Shown here: in pieces, positions 1-13,300 of the stretch | Layout: the number at the start of each line of letters is the position of its first letter | Numbering within the stretch: position 1 is the stretch's first letter | From: Congeria kusceri | Lineage: Eukaryota; Mollusca; Bivalvia; Myida; Dreissenidae | DNA: 64,000 bases | Assembly (NCBI GenBank): GCA_027627225.1 | Contig: CM051030.1 | Coordinates: 25,699,927 to 25,763,926 of the forward strand | Direction: 5' to 3' | Made by a program: the position numbers and the translations under genes | Notes under the pieces: generated by a model | What the model was told of the DNA's origin: nothing | Databases searched by the model: none | The model's input: the letters and a program-made list of their open reading frames with translations, nothing else

Positions 1-50
<50 letters not shown>

Positions 51-60
51 GCTACTACTT

Positions 61-96
<36 letters not shown>

Positions 97-885
97 TTAA
101 TACTACTACTACTACTTCATGTACTACTACTAATATTACTACTAATACTAATACTTCTACTACTTCTACTACTTTGACTACTACAACTACTATAACAAAA
201 ACAACAACAATTTCTACTACTACTACTACAACTACAAATACAAATAATACTATTAATACTGCTTCTGCTATTACTACTGCAAATACTACTACTACTTATA
301 ATAATATTACTGCTACTACAACTACTTCTACTACTGCTACTACTACTACTAATACTACGTGTACTTCTACTTCTACTGCTTCTACTACTACTGCTACAAC
401 AACAGCAATAATTACTACTACTGCTACTATTATTACTACTTATACAGCTACTACTACTTGTACTAATACTAATACAAAGACTACTTCTACTACTACAACA
501 ACCACTACTACTACAACAACAGCAACTACTACTTCTAGTACTGCCACTACTACTACAACAATTATTGCTACAATAACAAATACTACTACTACTATTACTG
601 CTACTACTACTACTAATACTATTACTGCTACTACTGCTACTACTACTACTACAACAACAACAACAACTACTACTACTACTACTACTACTACTAGTCCTAC
701 TACTACAACCACAACAACACCCACTACTACTACTATTACTTCTACTGCTTGTAATACTACTACTAAACTACTACTACTACCTACTTATACTGTTGCTACT
801 ACTACTTCTATTACCACTACAACAACTACTACTACTACTACTACTACTACATCTACTACTACTGGTACTACTACTACTACTACTT

Positions 886-920
<35 letters not shown>

Positions 921-1742
921 CCTACTACTAAAACAACAACAACAACTACTAATACTAATACTTCTACTACTACTACTACTTCTACTACTACTACTACTAC
1001 TACTACTACTAAACTACTACTAGTACTACCTACTACTATTAATGCTGCTACTACTTCTATTACTTCTACTACTACTATTACTACTACTGCTAATTCTTCT
1101 TCTTCTTCTTCTTATCTTCCTTCTTCTCCTTCTACTTCTGGTACTACTACGACAACTTCTACTTGTACTACCACTAATTCTGCTACTACTACAAGTATTA
1201 CTGCAACTACTTATATAACAACAACTACTAATACTACTACTACTTCTTATACTACTACTACTACTACTACTACTACTGCTGCTACTACTACTACTGCTGC
1301 TACTGCTACTACTACAACAATTACTACTACTGCTACTTCTTCGTCCTCTTCTTCTTATCCTCCTTCTACTTCTACTGCTGCTACTAGTACTACTACTTCT
1401 ACTACTACTTCTTCAACTATTACGGCAGCTACTACTACTACTACTACTACTGCGACAACTAAAACTACTACTTCTACTGCTACAACTACTACTACTATTA
1501 CTGGTACAACAACAACAACAACTACTACTACTACTACTACTTCTACAACTACTACTACTTCAAAATCAACAACTACTACTACTAGTACATCCACTAATAC
1601 TACTACTACTACTACTACTACTTCTACTGGTTATACTACAACAACAACAACTGCTACTACTACTAGTACAACAACAACAACTACTACTACAACTACTACT
1701 AGTACTACTACTACTGCCACCACCATCACAACCACCACCTCA
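1..1742 (+). repeat. Long compound ACT/CTA trinucleotide microsatellite
   Basis: An almost unbroken array of ACT (CTA/TAC) triplets runs for 1.7 kb, interspersed with ATT, ACA and GCT variants and short TTC runs near 1090-1130 and 1337-1357. One frame stays open from an ATG at 174 to a TAG at 1785 and would encode 537 residues, nearly all threonine. The other frames give poly-Leu, poly-Tyr or, on the minus strand, poly-Val products. I see no promoter, no start context and no well-phased donor that would join the Thr frame to the transmembrane exon at 2320. I therefore call it a microsatellite. A Thr-rich, mucin-like stalk exon of gene A is a remote alternative. Confidence 0.9.
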
Positions 1743-2319
1743 ATCACCATCTTCTTTTTCAATATCATGTTATACAGGAGAAATTAGTGTAAACACATCT
1801 CAAGTAAGTACTTTTAAATTAAAATCTCAGTATTTCTTGAAAACATCGTTTTTTATAGACAACGCGTCCTCTTTGTAATACGTTCACGCCTTTGCGGAAT
1901 AATGCTATTACTTAAGTTATTCAATTTGAAAATAAAACGGAAAGAATAAACTTTTAAGAATTGTTTTCTTTAATGTAAATTATCTACAAAAGCTATATTT
2001 TTAATCATGTTTGATGCATACATAAAGTTTTATGTATGAGGACGTTTTATAATGATATGGATACTAACAATATAGCTATTTAATATTTTGAATATATTCA
2101 TGCACGAAAATTAACTGCACACTTGTCATCGTTTTATGTTGAGTAATATTGCTGAATAGTAAAAAGACGTGACTAAAATCTCATTAATATTCAGCCTTAA
2201 ATATTTATTATGTTTGAAACGTTATTGTTAAAAGTATAAATGGAATAGTTTATTGCCAATTATAAATTAGAAGACTGTGACAATTTATGAATGTTTGCAA
2301 TTGATATTTCAATACAAAG

Positions 2320-4378
2320 GTGCAAGCATTAACACGGGAGCGATTGTTGGGGGAGCAGTTGCAGGTGTGTTGGGATTGCTCGTTGCTGTACTCGTTGTTA
2401 TTGTACTGAGGAGAAACGAAATAAAATGCGTCCGAAAACAAGGTGAGACTAGATTGAGGTAATAGTGTGCGTGTTCCTCAAGGGACCCGCTCATAGATTG
2501 GAAAATTGACAATGTTCATTTTTTGTCTAAAATGATTAACAAGCAAAAAATATTACATTATATAAACAAGCGAAACACATGTAACACGACTAACATTCAA
2601 ATATTTAATATAGTATAACATTAGTCTAATAGATTAGAAACATAGTGTCGTTAATATAAAAAAGTATCGAGTGAAACGGATAAAATTATAAAACGTTTGT
2701 AATCCTTTCCTATTTTGGAAAGCACATGCATCACTTAGATAGCGTTAATTCACCACCATAATCAACAGTCAAAATGGCGGAACGGTTCGCGCGATAAATT
2801 GTGTATCCAGACGATCGTAGTTTCGAGTCCTGGCGAAGACAATAAAATGATTAATCTTTGTATTATATGTTGTATTCGGGTACTCCAACTGCTTTAGTTT
2901 TATTGCATCAGTTTTTTGTTTGTTTTGTTTTCTTTTTCAAAATTATGAAAATCACTGAACAAGTCCCTTAATCAACATAAATACCATATAATGACCTGAA
3001 TTCATTTTCAGATTCAACCAACAATGCTGTATATGAAACAACTCACACACATACCGTAAACAGTGGTAGGTACTGCCGTTTGAAAATAATATAAAGTACG
3101 TAAGCGGACACTAAGAACAACGATTAATACAGTCTTTATGCTAGAGTGTAATTTTTTTAAATGGCTATACATGTATTACTTTTTTGTAGGAGAATATGAC
3201 GAGCTTGCAAATTCTAATGCGATTCGGTAAGTAAGACATGCATGCACATACATATAGACCTAGGCATTCCACTGATATAACCAATGTTCACACCAGCTTT
3301 AAAGATGTAGGAACATACGTTATATATTTTAACTTTCATTGTTCAGGAATGTAATTATTGCATTCTGATTGGCCAAATAAATTAGCTCCTAGCCGTATGA
3401 TAGCTACATCGAAAAGGGATATACACCATCCATGTAACGACAACTTTTGTTTAAATAAATATGTATTGTACGCATGATTTATTTCAGACAACGTCTGGCT
3501 GATTCAAATGCCTGTGGTTATGATAATAGTCTTGCCGCTAAGACCTATGAACTTTTAGGTGAGGAATACACGTACGGTAACTGAAGGATGTATAGTTGTA
3601 TCGCTGTATGTTGTAGTCGCTGATTCGAGTTTCTTCACATTATTGTATTGTAATATGCAATATGTATAGAGCCTATCAATAGTTAATTAGCACCCGATAA
3701 CATTAACATGTTTCAGTATATTTTGACGGCTTGGAACTGGACTTGTATTATTTGAATATATGGAATAGTGTGTTGCTATGTAGAGGCCATTATCGTTATA
3801 GTAAAATCGGATAATGACGTGTTTATTAAACAGCAACCCAACAACATCTGTGCTCATTATAACGTACTGGCTTTCCTGGATTATTGATACGTGTTTTGTT
3901 TGTATTCCAGATGCCGGCCAGAGGTAAATCTATAAACAATTTTTCCATTTGTATTATTGTATTTTAAACAGTAAATGTAAACAAATCATCAACGTTTCTC
4001 AAGCTCGGTATTTTCGAATTCACAATCATGAATTGCTATGTTCGATTTAGATAGGATACAACGATACTAACTTTGTTTCTTTCAGCAATAAGCAAATGTA
4101 CTCAACGTTGGACCAACACCGGGCACCGGACGATGCAAGATTGTATGAGGACACACGGGAATCTGAAGGTACATGGAGACTTAAGTGTGTTATTGCTCTG
4201 TTACCGTAAATTATCATATGTTTGATGAACCTTTATTGAGATTTACTTTTGAAAAAAGAGTATACGTTGTTCGGATGTATATTGTCTTATATATTATACC
4301 GACCTTGACAACACATATACTTTTTATCTACTTGCAGGTTATCCGGTTTATGTGAATACAAGAGTTGTAGAGATTTAA
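2320..4378 (+). CDS. Gene A: 3' end of a single-pass receptor with ITAM-like tyrosine tail (7 exons)
   Basis: Seven small exons with consensus splice sites translate without a stop until TAA at 4376: 2320-2442, 3012-3065, 3190-3226, 3488-3558, 3911-3923, 4086-4168 and 4338-4378. Phases agree at every junction. Exon 1 starts in phase 1 and holds a transmembrane helix of about 24 residues (from GAIVGGAVAG) followed by the stop-transfer RRNEIKC. The remaining exons make a cytoplasmic tail of about 98 residues with tyrosine motifs VYET, YDEL, YDNS, YELL, YSTL, YEDT and YVNT. YELL and YSTL are nine residues apart, fitting the ITAM spacing YxxL-x(6-12)-YxxL; YVNT fits a Grb2-type YxN site. The ectodomain must lie upstream and is not visible here. 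By analogy with genes B and C in the same cluster it would be Ig/FN3. The ligand and signalling partners are unknown. No lesion is seen in this part. Confidence 0.8.
2772..2840 (+). other. tRNA-like relic (degenerate tRNA or SINE head)
   Basis: A stretch in the second intron region of gene A resembles a class II tRNA gene. It has a box-A-like segment GGCGGAACGGTTCGCGCG near 2776-2793 and a box-B-like segment AGTTTCGAGTCC near 2819-2830. The stems are too degraded for a functional tRNA, so it is probably an old tRNA pseudogene or SINE head. Confidence 0.35.
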
Positions 4379-6046
4379 AACATATTTAACATACGTGCAT
4401 TATACCTTAATTCAGTGTGGTTGACACTGCCAATTGAATTTGGTTCATTTTCGGACAAGTATCATGATTGCGTTATGCCTCCTCTGGCGAACCATACTTT
4501 ATTTTTATGTGTTTTTGCATCACTGTTTTACTACCTTTGACTCACCATAATTATTTGTATTAATGTTTTCTTACGTGCTTTGCAAATCGCGTGTATAAGC
4601 CTATAATTATCACAAGAAGTAAATGAAAATATGATATAAATGTAACAGTCTTGTTTTAACGCAAACAATCTCGTTAGAACGCAAGATAAAACGTGGAATA
4701 ACGCTAAGTGAACGCGTTGTAACGCGAAACAATGTGTATTAACGACGGAAATACGTAATTACGCACAGTAAAGGCGTATTGCGTTAATACAAATGTGTTC
4801 TCATTATAAATCGTTTTGTTCGCGTTTTTACGAGTTTAAGAGCGTACGAGCGCTATATTTCGCGTAATAATGAGTAATAGTTTGTATTTTAATGGAATGG
4901 TTCTAATAGGCCTTCGTACGTTTCAAACAAGCCTTAAATACAAAACAATAATGATCGGAAGTATTAAATCAAATGTTGAATACACCTGTTGTTTTTTTCA
5001 ATGAACAAAAGCAAAATGATAAGATTGTTTTTACTTCGTGTATTTTAAACAGTTTTTTATTAATGGATATTTGTTTGACTAAAGTCATAATGTTTTAGTT
5101 AGGTATATCGTTTTGTAACATATAGCATATAGTATATTCGTTTGTTAGCTTACCTGTGCATGCATATTCTGGTATTTTGTAATAATATACTAACAATTGT
5201 ATCTTTCTAATGTATACTTTGATGAACTGAATATGTTTACCTATTAGTATTGATATTTCTTAAAATGTGCAGTTTCAGAATATTCATTATATGCGTTTAT
5301 AATAATCATGATTAAGTTTCATTTGAAAATAATGCGCCATGAAACTGTTAATGAAATATTTATTTAACATGCTAAAGGTACTATGTTTTGTATGAATGCA
5401 TTAGTAAGACACTTGTACATTTATTACATAATTGTGTAAGTTGCATTCGTGCTTTTTGCCTGTATAACACATGTATTGCAATACGATTAGTAATACTACC
5501 AATGTGTGTATGTATGTTTTAGGTTTGCTGGTTTCGTTCTTTAGATTTTTGTTTACACCTGATAAAAGTGTTCCTCTTTCACATATCAATTCACATGGAT
5601 AAGTAGAATCTGTATTGAAATATTATATTAAAATATTAATAACCTGGTCTTCGTATCAATTTAACGTTTGTGAACGATAAGCTGCCATCGGTAAAGCGAG
5701 TATAACGCTATATTTCATTTCAACATTTTTCAAGTCCTCATTAAACAATTTCAGGTATATGGGATCGACATCACTATTTTTTTTTCAACACATACTATGT
5801 CGGTGATAATTGAGAACAAGTGCGGTGCAAATAAACACTATTGACTATTAAAAAATTTCCTGGCAAAAAAAATAATCTTGGTTTGACTAATGTGATTTTT
5901 AGAAATGACGGTGTACAAGTAATACGTCTAGATGCCGTTTCGTTTTCCTTGTTAGTCAAAACAACCGCGATTTTGCATAATGCAATGTTTCCAAAAGATC
6001 CAATTTAGTTTTAAACCTATTTGTTTTAGCTCGATTGCATCGAAAG
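4379..6046. other. No gene recognised downstream of gene A
   Basis: AT-rich sequence after the gene A stop codon. The near part should hold its 3' untranslated region, but I cannot place the polyadenylation site with confidence. Between about 4620 and 4870 there is a stretch unusually rich in AACGC/CGTT words (acgcaa, aacgcg, cgcgt). The only ORFs are short and show no protein signature. Confidence 0.5.
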
Positions 6047-6204
6047 CCTAAGGCTTATTGAGACACTCTCGAGTCCGTTTCCTGGGTAGCACCAGTACTT
6101 GGTGTCTTTGGGGCAGATCTTGAGTAAGCTCCTGGAGTGGGGATCGAAACCGGAACCTCCCGATCGCTAGGCAGACACCATATTCACTACGCCACCGCGA
6201 CCTC
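6047..6204 (-). mobile_element. tRNA-derived SINE, minus strand
   Basis: Read on the minus strand the element starts GAGGTCGCGGTGGCGTAGTG, a box A context, and 45-50 bases on has box B as GGTTTCGATCC (plus-strand 6140-6151). This is the RNA polymerase III promoter layout of a tRNA-derived SINE. A non-tRNA body follows and runs to the AAGCCTTAGG region near 6047. It differs from the Asp-like SINEs at 18174 and 46592, so it belongs to another family. Confidence 0.65.
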
Positions 6205-7290
6205 AAAAGATCCAATTTACAGGCCATCGGAAGCTAACAGTCCTATCTGTGGCATAATATTTCTTTAGGAGGCATCAATTTATTTTTTGTATGCACCTGA
6301 TACGTGCACATTCATCTAGTGGGTACTGTATTTGGCTGCATTTCAACAAGCTCCCTTACTGCCAGCCAGTCGAATGTTGCACAAATACACGTGAGCCCTT
6401 ACGGCATCGTCTGAACAGTGTTTGAAAAGCATTGTCGTATAGTGGTTGTACATACACATGTACGTGTAGTGCCATTATGCATACAGTTCTGAGATTTTGT
6501 TTGCATAGTATATATTGTCTAGCGGAGTAAATGACAACAAACTGTAAGCTTTATGTTGCAAGATCTCCGTATCCCCCCCCCTCCCCTCCCCCACACTTCA
6601 ATCCGAATCCGAATTAAGAAGAAATATAAAGTTTTCCATTTTGCGTATGCAGTGTTTCAATATTGTTTGTAAATATTGTGATGTCCTTGTTACGTACACG
6701 CATACACCATTACACCCTTTTTCAAATCAACGCACTGCACAAATGGAGAAAACCTTTGATTGTTGGTGACATAAGTTAATTGAAATAGCTGGTACAGATA
6801 TGCTTACAATGCGGAACAGTTTCCAGCTTCATTTAATACTTCCCCCTTTCAATTCACTGCTTATTAATAAATGTATACAGAAGAACTAACTATTGTACAA
6901 GTATGGGTTTTGATAATTTACGCCTTGATGTCATCTGCTACGCAACCGCTCTTTAATCCGGAGCATTATATTTACTGGAGTACTTAATTTGAGAAACGCT
7001 TGACATGGATAGATATATAAAATTACATACATAAACATATGTCGGTATCCTGGCTTTACCTGGTTCTCACACTCATGTTTATGTCGTTGTGTCTACACTG
7101 GTCTGACTCTACACTGGTCTGACTGGACTGTGTACTCACGCTCTAATCATTATGGGTATGCACTACTTTCCAACATGGTACGCACTGGTTGATTAAAGTT
7201 GAACGATGAGCTTTTGGGTGTGATTTCAGTAACATAGGGCTTTTGTCAAAATATGACTGCCGAAACCCTATTTTCTACCGGTATCAGCAT
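6205..7290. other. No gene recognised
   Basis: Non-coding AT-rich sequence. It includes a C-rich tract near 6570-6594 (runs of C with occasional T and A) and a repeated TCTACACTGGTCTGAC near 7090-7120. No ORF with protein character is seen. Confidence 0.5.
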
Positions 7291-8585
7291 TCAGGTGAGA
7301 TGCATTTTCTTAGATACACACTGAACAATGTACAATAACTGTGTTTGTATAGAACAAAGTAACCGTTGTAGACATTTTCCTTTGCGAAATAGTTTCATAT
7401 CACAGTTTAAAGCTTTAATTCTATAAATTAGAAAGCATAATATGTGGTGATGGTATCTATGATGCCACACATACTGTTTTTATTACTTTCATTCTCTGCT
7501 AAATTTTCATGATGTGACACTATGGTAATTGGATGTACTGGTATTTTACTTTGAATTTTCAACTCAAACGAAAGTGAAAGCTAAACACAGCGTTAAACAC
7601 AAACTACCGGTATTTTATTTCACGTAAGTATATTCTACTACCAGTATTTTATTTACATTAGACTGATTAATGGTATCAATAAAGTTATTTCTTGAAACAA
7701 GTTTTCATACGCGGGATTACTTCATGTGTAAGCACATTTCGTTTCTCGGGGCAAATAATGCGGTTAAGTACTGAGGTTGTAAAGACGTGTGACGTCATCC
7801 TTTGTGTATATAATGTGTTTAAGTTCAAATCAGTGTGCCTTTCAAACGTGTAATGGATTCGAAAGTGAAGTTAGTATATGGTCGATCGAGTAAGACGATT
7901 ATGACATGTTTACATTTTTCTTTTGCTTCTACAAGGAAGTATTTCTTATTTCAATGTTTAGAATTTTAAATTAAGTTTTAGATTTTCATCATTGAATTAT
8001 GAGTATTCATTATATGATAATGTATACTTTTATTAGAGTTGGACACTGTTGGTAGACTGCGTCCTTATGTTGCACTCACAACATTAATGCGATTACAATC
8101 GATACTCATTAGCAGCGAAACTTGTATAATTGTACAAAAAACTAATTGTTTCTACTGTATTAAATTGTATTGATCTTAAATCTTTCACTATAACAAATTA
8201 ATGTCCAAATTAGTGCATGGATAGATTATTCAGTTATAAAAGCATGTATAATTACTTAAACTTTACAATGTTTACATGTATGAACATGCATATTCGTTAT
8301 GAAAGGGAGCACGACTTAAAATAAGTAATACTGCTCGCAATTTACTTCAAAATATACTTCCAATTGATTATTATTTCAGGTATGTTGGGATTATGTAGAT
8401 ACACACTGACAATGTACAACAACCGCTTGTGTATAGAACGAAGTCACCGTTTTAGTTATTTGCTTTTGCCAATTAGTTTTATATCACAGTTTAGAGCTTT
8501 AATTGTATAAATTAGTGAGACTAATATATGTTGACGGTATATATAAGGCGACACAGACTGTTTATATTACTTTAATTCTCTAATA
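7291..8585 (+). repeat. Diverged direct duplication, two copies about 1.08 kb apart
   Basis: The segment at about 7311-7503 (starting TTAGATACACACTGAACAAT) recurs at about 8393-8585 (starting TGTAGATACACACTGACAAT). The two share long collinear blocks including CAGTTTAAAGCTTTAATT versus CAGTTTAGAGCTTTAATT and a CACA-ACTGTTTTTATTAC block at the end. The copies are in the same orientation and differ by substitutions and small indels. There are no ORFs. It is either an old local duplication or two copies of an unnamed dispersed repeat. Confidence 0.7.
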
Positions 8586-9338
8586 AGTTATAATGTACAA
8601 AATCTAAAATGTATTTAACAATACGTTTATTATAAGATATGTATTGGCCTATATACTAATTATAGTTAGTTTTTTTTTTCGTTTTAGTACTGTGAACATA
8701 AAAATTAAGCCTGTTGCAAAGTGCCCGTAAACAGGATTGAAGTGACGCTTGACCAGAAAAACAACATCAATTGTTATAATTATATTTGCAAAATGATGAT
8801 CGGCACAAAGACAATCGCAAACATTTTAAATCTAAGTCAGTCTTGTGTATATACAAGTGAAGAGTTATTATGCGAGTGAAAACATACAAACGGCCTACGA
8901 AGTGAAAAGCCTTGACATAACTGCACTAATTCGTACAATATTGCCTCCGTCATTATCATCTAGATCTGTTAGACATAGACTGAAGAAACACAATGTATCA
9001 TAATAATGAGTTTCTTGGGGTGCAAACGTAAACGGCATTGGCCATTAAACAAGAAATTGGGAAACTGTGTGATAGATAGTCAAAATCACAGTATATGGAG
9101 GAACGCAGAGGAACTATTGCGTCCAGTGTGCCTGGGGCAGCGAGGAAGCAGTTGTCTGTTATGTGTTAAGAATGCTATGTAAACGGTGTCAGATTTAGTT
9201 TTCACTCGAGAGTATCGGCTTTGCATTGATGGTAAACACACATTTGATCAATAACTGCTTACACTTGTATGTATTATAGACTGGACGGAAACTCATTTGT
9301 GTACTTAAAAGTGGTACAGCGACAGACATACTCATGCT
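8586..9338. other. No gene recognised
   Basis: AT-rich sequence before the LINE fragment. The part at 8860-9240 is less AT-rich and may be an eroded 5' portion of that LINE, but I could not match it to a protein domain. Confidence 0.4.
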
Positions 9339-10308
9339 TCAACTTCAAAAAATCAACAACTTCAAAAAATAACAACAACAAAATTCAACATTGCAGGAGA
9401 CAAAATTCATCGCGATACTACAATTCGTTATCTTAGAGCGTTCTTAGATGAGACTCTCAGCTTCAGAAAGCACGTTGCAATGAAGTGTCGCTCGGCTATG
9501 CTGAATTACTTTAGAATCAAAAGTATCCGCAAATACCTAACCAGACCGGCAACCGAAATCCTAGTTGTGTCTCTAGTTTTATCCCACCTTGCCTACTGCA
9601 ATGTAATTTTATACGGTGTTGCTGAGACTGAGATTCAGAAGATGCAGCGAATACAAAATATGTGCGCTAAACTTGTTTTAGAACGTGGAAAATATGAAAG
9701 CTCAAAACAGGCTCTATACGATTTACACTGGTTGCCGATAAAAGCTAGAATATCATTCAAATTACTTACATTCATGTACAAGTGCTCTGCAAATGAGGCT
9801 CCCGACTACCTGTTGGAACTGCTTACCAAACAAACTCCTTGCAGGCGTGGTCTTCGATCGTCGAATACTGCAGAGAACTCTTACGTTGTGCCATTCAATA
9901 AGAGGAGAACATTTAGTGATAGAAGTTTTAGCACCGCTGGTCCAAGACTATGGAACGATTTGCCGCCAGAACTACGACAGTCAAATTCCTTAGATAAGTT
10001 TAAAAAAGATTTGAAAACATACTTTTTCCGAAATTTTTATTCACTATTTGTGTAACTGAAACATACTCTTAAAGGCAAAGGTGTTTTATGTTTTATGTGT
10101 GTTTTATGTTTTATGTCTTCAAAATCTTAAGTGTTTACTTGTGTTGAATGTTTTATATTGTTTTTTGCAGCTGATGCCTTTCTTTTATAATAATTATGAA
10201 CTAGTATGATATATTTTATTTACTTATAGCTTTGTTTTTGTAAAACGCCATTGAATATGTTTATTTCATAGTAACAGGCGTTTAATCAAATAAACCAGTT
10301 TCAGTTTC
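9339..10308 (+). mobile_element. 5'-truncated non-LTR retrotransposon (CR1-like), 3' end of ORF2 plus 3' UTR
   Basis: The open frame runs from about 9360 to TAA at 10053-10055. It reads as the C-terminal part of a CR1/jockey-type reverse transcriptase ORF: the post-palm segment RYLRAFLDETLSFRKHV, then HLAYCNVILYG, LHWLPIKARISFKLL and GPRLWNDLPPELRQS, all hallmarks of that family. Everything upstream (endonuclease, catalytic YxDD palm) is missing, so the copy cannot act on its own. The 3' UTR carries a short TGTTTTATG-type repeat near 10080-10110. The element seems to end near 10308 after AATAAACCAGTTTCAGTTTC, consistent with the short tandem tails of CR1 elements. Confidence 0.8.
9360..10055 (+). 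pseudogene. Reverse transcriptase C-terminal fragment (LINE ORF2 remnant)
   Basis: About 230 residues of an open frame whose first ATG at 9480 lies inside the domain; homologous residues continue upstream to about 9360, so the ATG is not a real start. It corresponds to the thumb/connection and C-terminal region of CR1-like ORF2 proteins and lacks catalytic residues. The frame is intact to its natural stop, so the insertion is fairly recent or the remnant has drifted little. It is not expected to have a cellular function. Confidence 0.75.
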
Positions 10309-13300
10309 TAATGAAAACAAGTGGTCTGAGTAGTGTGCACCAGCACCAACAATCTACTACTAAATGCATCCACTTGGAATTTACCAGAACCCAGTACACA
10401 AATCTACACCTAGCCAAGTCGACCATAGAATAGTCTTCTCTGAATGGCATTTACGAACGTACACAAACAGAGCTGGAACACTACGGCTAAGAAATTAGTT
10501 TCACATGTACCAAATTCCAACAATATTACGTCAACGTTTTTTGTTTCCAGTATAAATGTAGATATGTGATTATATATATCTAAATATTCAATTTTGAATA
10601 ATGCATTTTAAATAATCATCGATATGTATTAGCATAAATCCTAAACGAAATATAACATATAACACTGTGCTTCGTTCACACCTGTTCATGGATTTGCAAA
10701 CCACGAAGAACGTCTTAATCTGTTTTTGCAATGTGTTTTACAAAATTAGCATTATATTTCTAAGGTTATTCAAAGGTGACGTCGTTCAAGTGGACTCGCT
10801 CAGTCGGACGGTTTCTCTGTTTCATATGTTTCAAAACGAACAGCGTGTATGTGAGAGACGATGGGACATTTTAGTCTGGTACATGTACGTATAATTATAA
10901 TACAGCGGCTGAGTAATGTATTGTGTGCCTTGAAACTATCACATATCTTATTATGATCCCTAATCGAATATGAACGTTTTTTTATTTATGTTGCGTACAA
11001 TTCATGGAATTAGGTCACTATTTCAGTATTAATTATATGTGACCTGTGATGCAAAAATGGGTCCATTGGATGAAAAATCACATTTTCAGTTTTTTACATT
11101 TTTCTTTATTACTATCTTTAAGAAATAAAACGCTGAACAAATTATGCTTCTATCATTTTTATTTATTTTAGATATTGTCAGAAACGTTATACCACCGTAA
11201 CATTCAAAATGTCATATTTTGTGTAAAATAAGAACGAAAAATTACACTTAATATTACTTTTATTGATATAAAAACAATACCCAATGACAACACTATTATC
11301 AACGACTATAATTTAGATTGTATAAAATAAATAATTTTTCATTTTGTCCTCACGTTGTTACAAAAAATGTTTCAAAACACAGTTTCCATGGTAACCAAAT
11401 TAGAAAATTAGTTATTTAGATTAAAACCTGAGTGCACATTACCAATTTCAATTTGTTTACCAAAATTTTGGTGAAAACATTGTATTTGCGTCTACGTATC
11501 TTATTAAGAAGCTTATAAAAGTACATTTTTGTGATAATTGCACTGCCATGAAATATATCAACAAACCTGTTGGAATCAATTTACATGTACGTAGGTTTAA
11601 GAATAATAAACTGTGTTACTTATATGATATCCATAATATGTGTTTCTATCAGCCAATATTCTTCTTTTTAATATGCACACTACTGCTGATGCATAAAATA
11701 TTCATTTTATCGAATGCACACAATTTTAAAGACAGTAACTGTCTCCATAGCAACAGCATTTTAGATGCTAATGGGGCAGTATAACAATCAAACATGCACT
11801 AATGATTTCAGTAATGCATGTCACATGTGTTTATACAACAACCTTTATAGTTTTAGCACGCACACTAGTATTGCTTAATTGAATATTAAACACATGAACA
11901 CAATTAACAATATAATTGTGTGTTACTTATATCCTTAAACGGTAGGTTAACAAATCAAACAAAATGTTACTAGTATCATTTATTCAAAAATGACAACACT
12001 ATAATAAATACCCATAACATAATACTTAAACCTGTTTAGTTTGTAAGAAAACAAGGTAAATAATTCTTCATCATTACAAATAACAACTTAAACTTATGCA
12101 TTTTAGAATACTAAGGTTTTGTCCACATGAAAACAATTGGTGAAATTGGTTTTCCGTGTATAAAGTCCAACAATACAGTTTTTATATTAAAATTTTTATA
12201 TTAAAATTAACCGAAAAAACATGGACATTTCCGATATCAAAACGACATTGTTTATTCAAAATGGCGACCAGCGACACCTTCCGCTCGGGGGAAATTACCC
12301 TAATAAGCTGGTTACAAAACATTCACATTTATTGATTTCATAATATTTCAGGGCTTATGAGATTAAGTTTGTTACTTATTACATTTTCGATCGAAATTAC
12401 TGCATATTATTGACACTAACGCTTAATTAAACAAGAAAATGATTGGAGAAAATCGTGTAGAAGTTTTAATTTTTTTTCTCGATAACGTCGTTACCGCCAC
12501 AGGACTCATTTTCGCTGACCGCGTCACATATGTATTATTTTGCTGTATATACCCAATAACTTTCCTTGACGTATAAACAATGTTTGCTAATGTAATAATC
12601 ACTGAATTAAGTTTTTGATATACAGTTTCTTGCAGTCCGTAGTATCAGCGTCATACACATCTATATTCCTAGATATATTTACCTGCATTTACAAAACAAC
12701 GAATACAGAGGAGGTATTACGCAATTGAGGTTAACGTGTTTGAAATAAGTATTACACATTTATTTTGACGTAGTAAAATAATGTCCGATTTTTTGCAGCG
12801 GACAACTGTTAAGAATTAAATAGTAAGTATAACTCATCTGTGAGCCGTTGCATGAGTTTGTGGATACCTTAGCCCTTGAATACGTCTTGTGATGCAGTAA
12901 TAAGGTTAATATACGTGACTACAAAGGCATGTTCCTGGTAGCTAGTTTGACATGTATAATGACTTACCAAAATTACCGAAAATAAAAAAAAAATAGAGTA
13001 ATTCCAGTCACCATTGATTGTAACTACAATGTCCATTGAGTACACACCTTTGACGAATTAAACCAGTCACGAAGTGTACACAAATCTTATTGATCCAGAC
13101 GTGACTGTACGTTTAATCTTCAATTGCACTGGGCGAACCTATTACTGGTACCCACATGTAGTCATGAGGAAATTTAAAAGTCGACTGATGTTTCTGAATG
13201 AGCGAGCGTGAGATCATAACTTTGGCAAAAACAGATATGGAATTTTACGTATATGGTTGTGCCACTAAATTATTGTGAATTGTTTAGTTTCATCACGGTT

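Noticed and set aside
174..1787. 537-codon Thr-rich ORF as a gene
   Set aside because: It is the translation of a triplet microsatellite; all frames and the opposite strand are similarly open, and no in-phase splice to the TM exon is visible.
1777..1803. Small exon ending CAA|GTAAGT after the microsatellite
   Set aside because: The donor is good, but its phase is 0 while the next exon at 2320 needs phase 1, and no upstream exon supports it.
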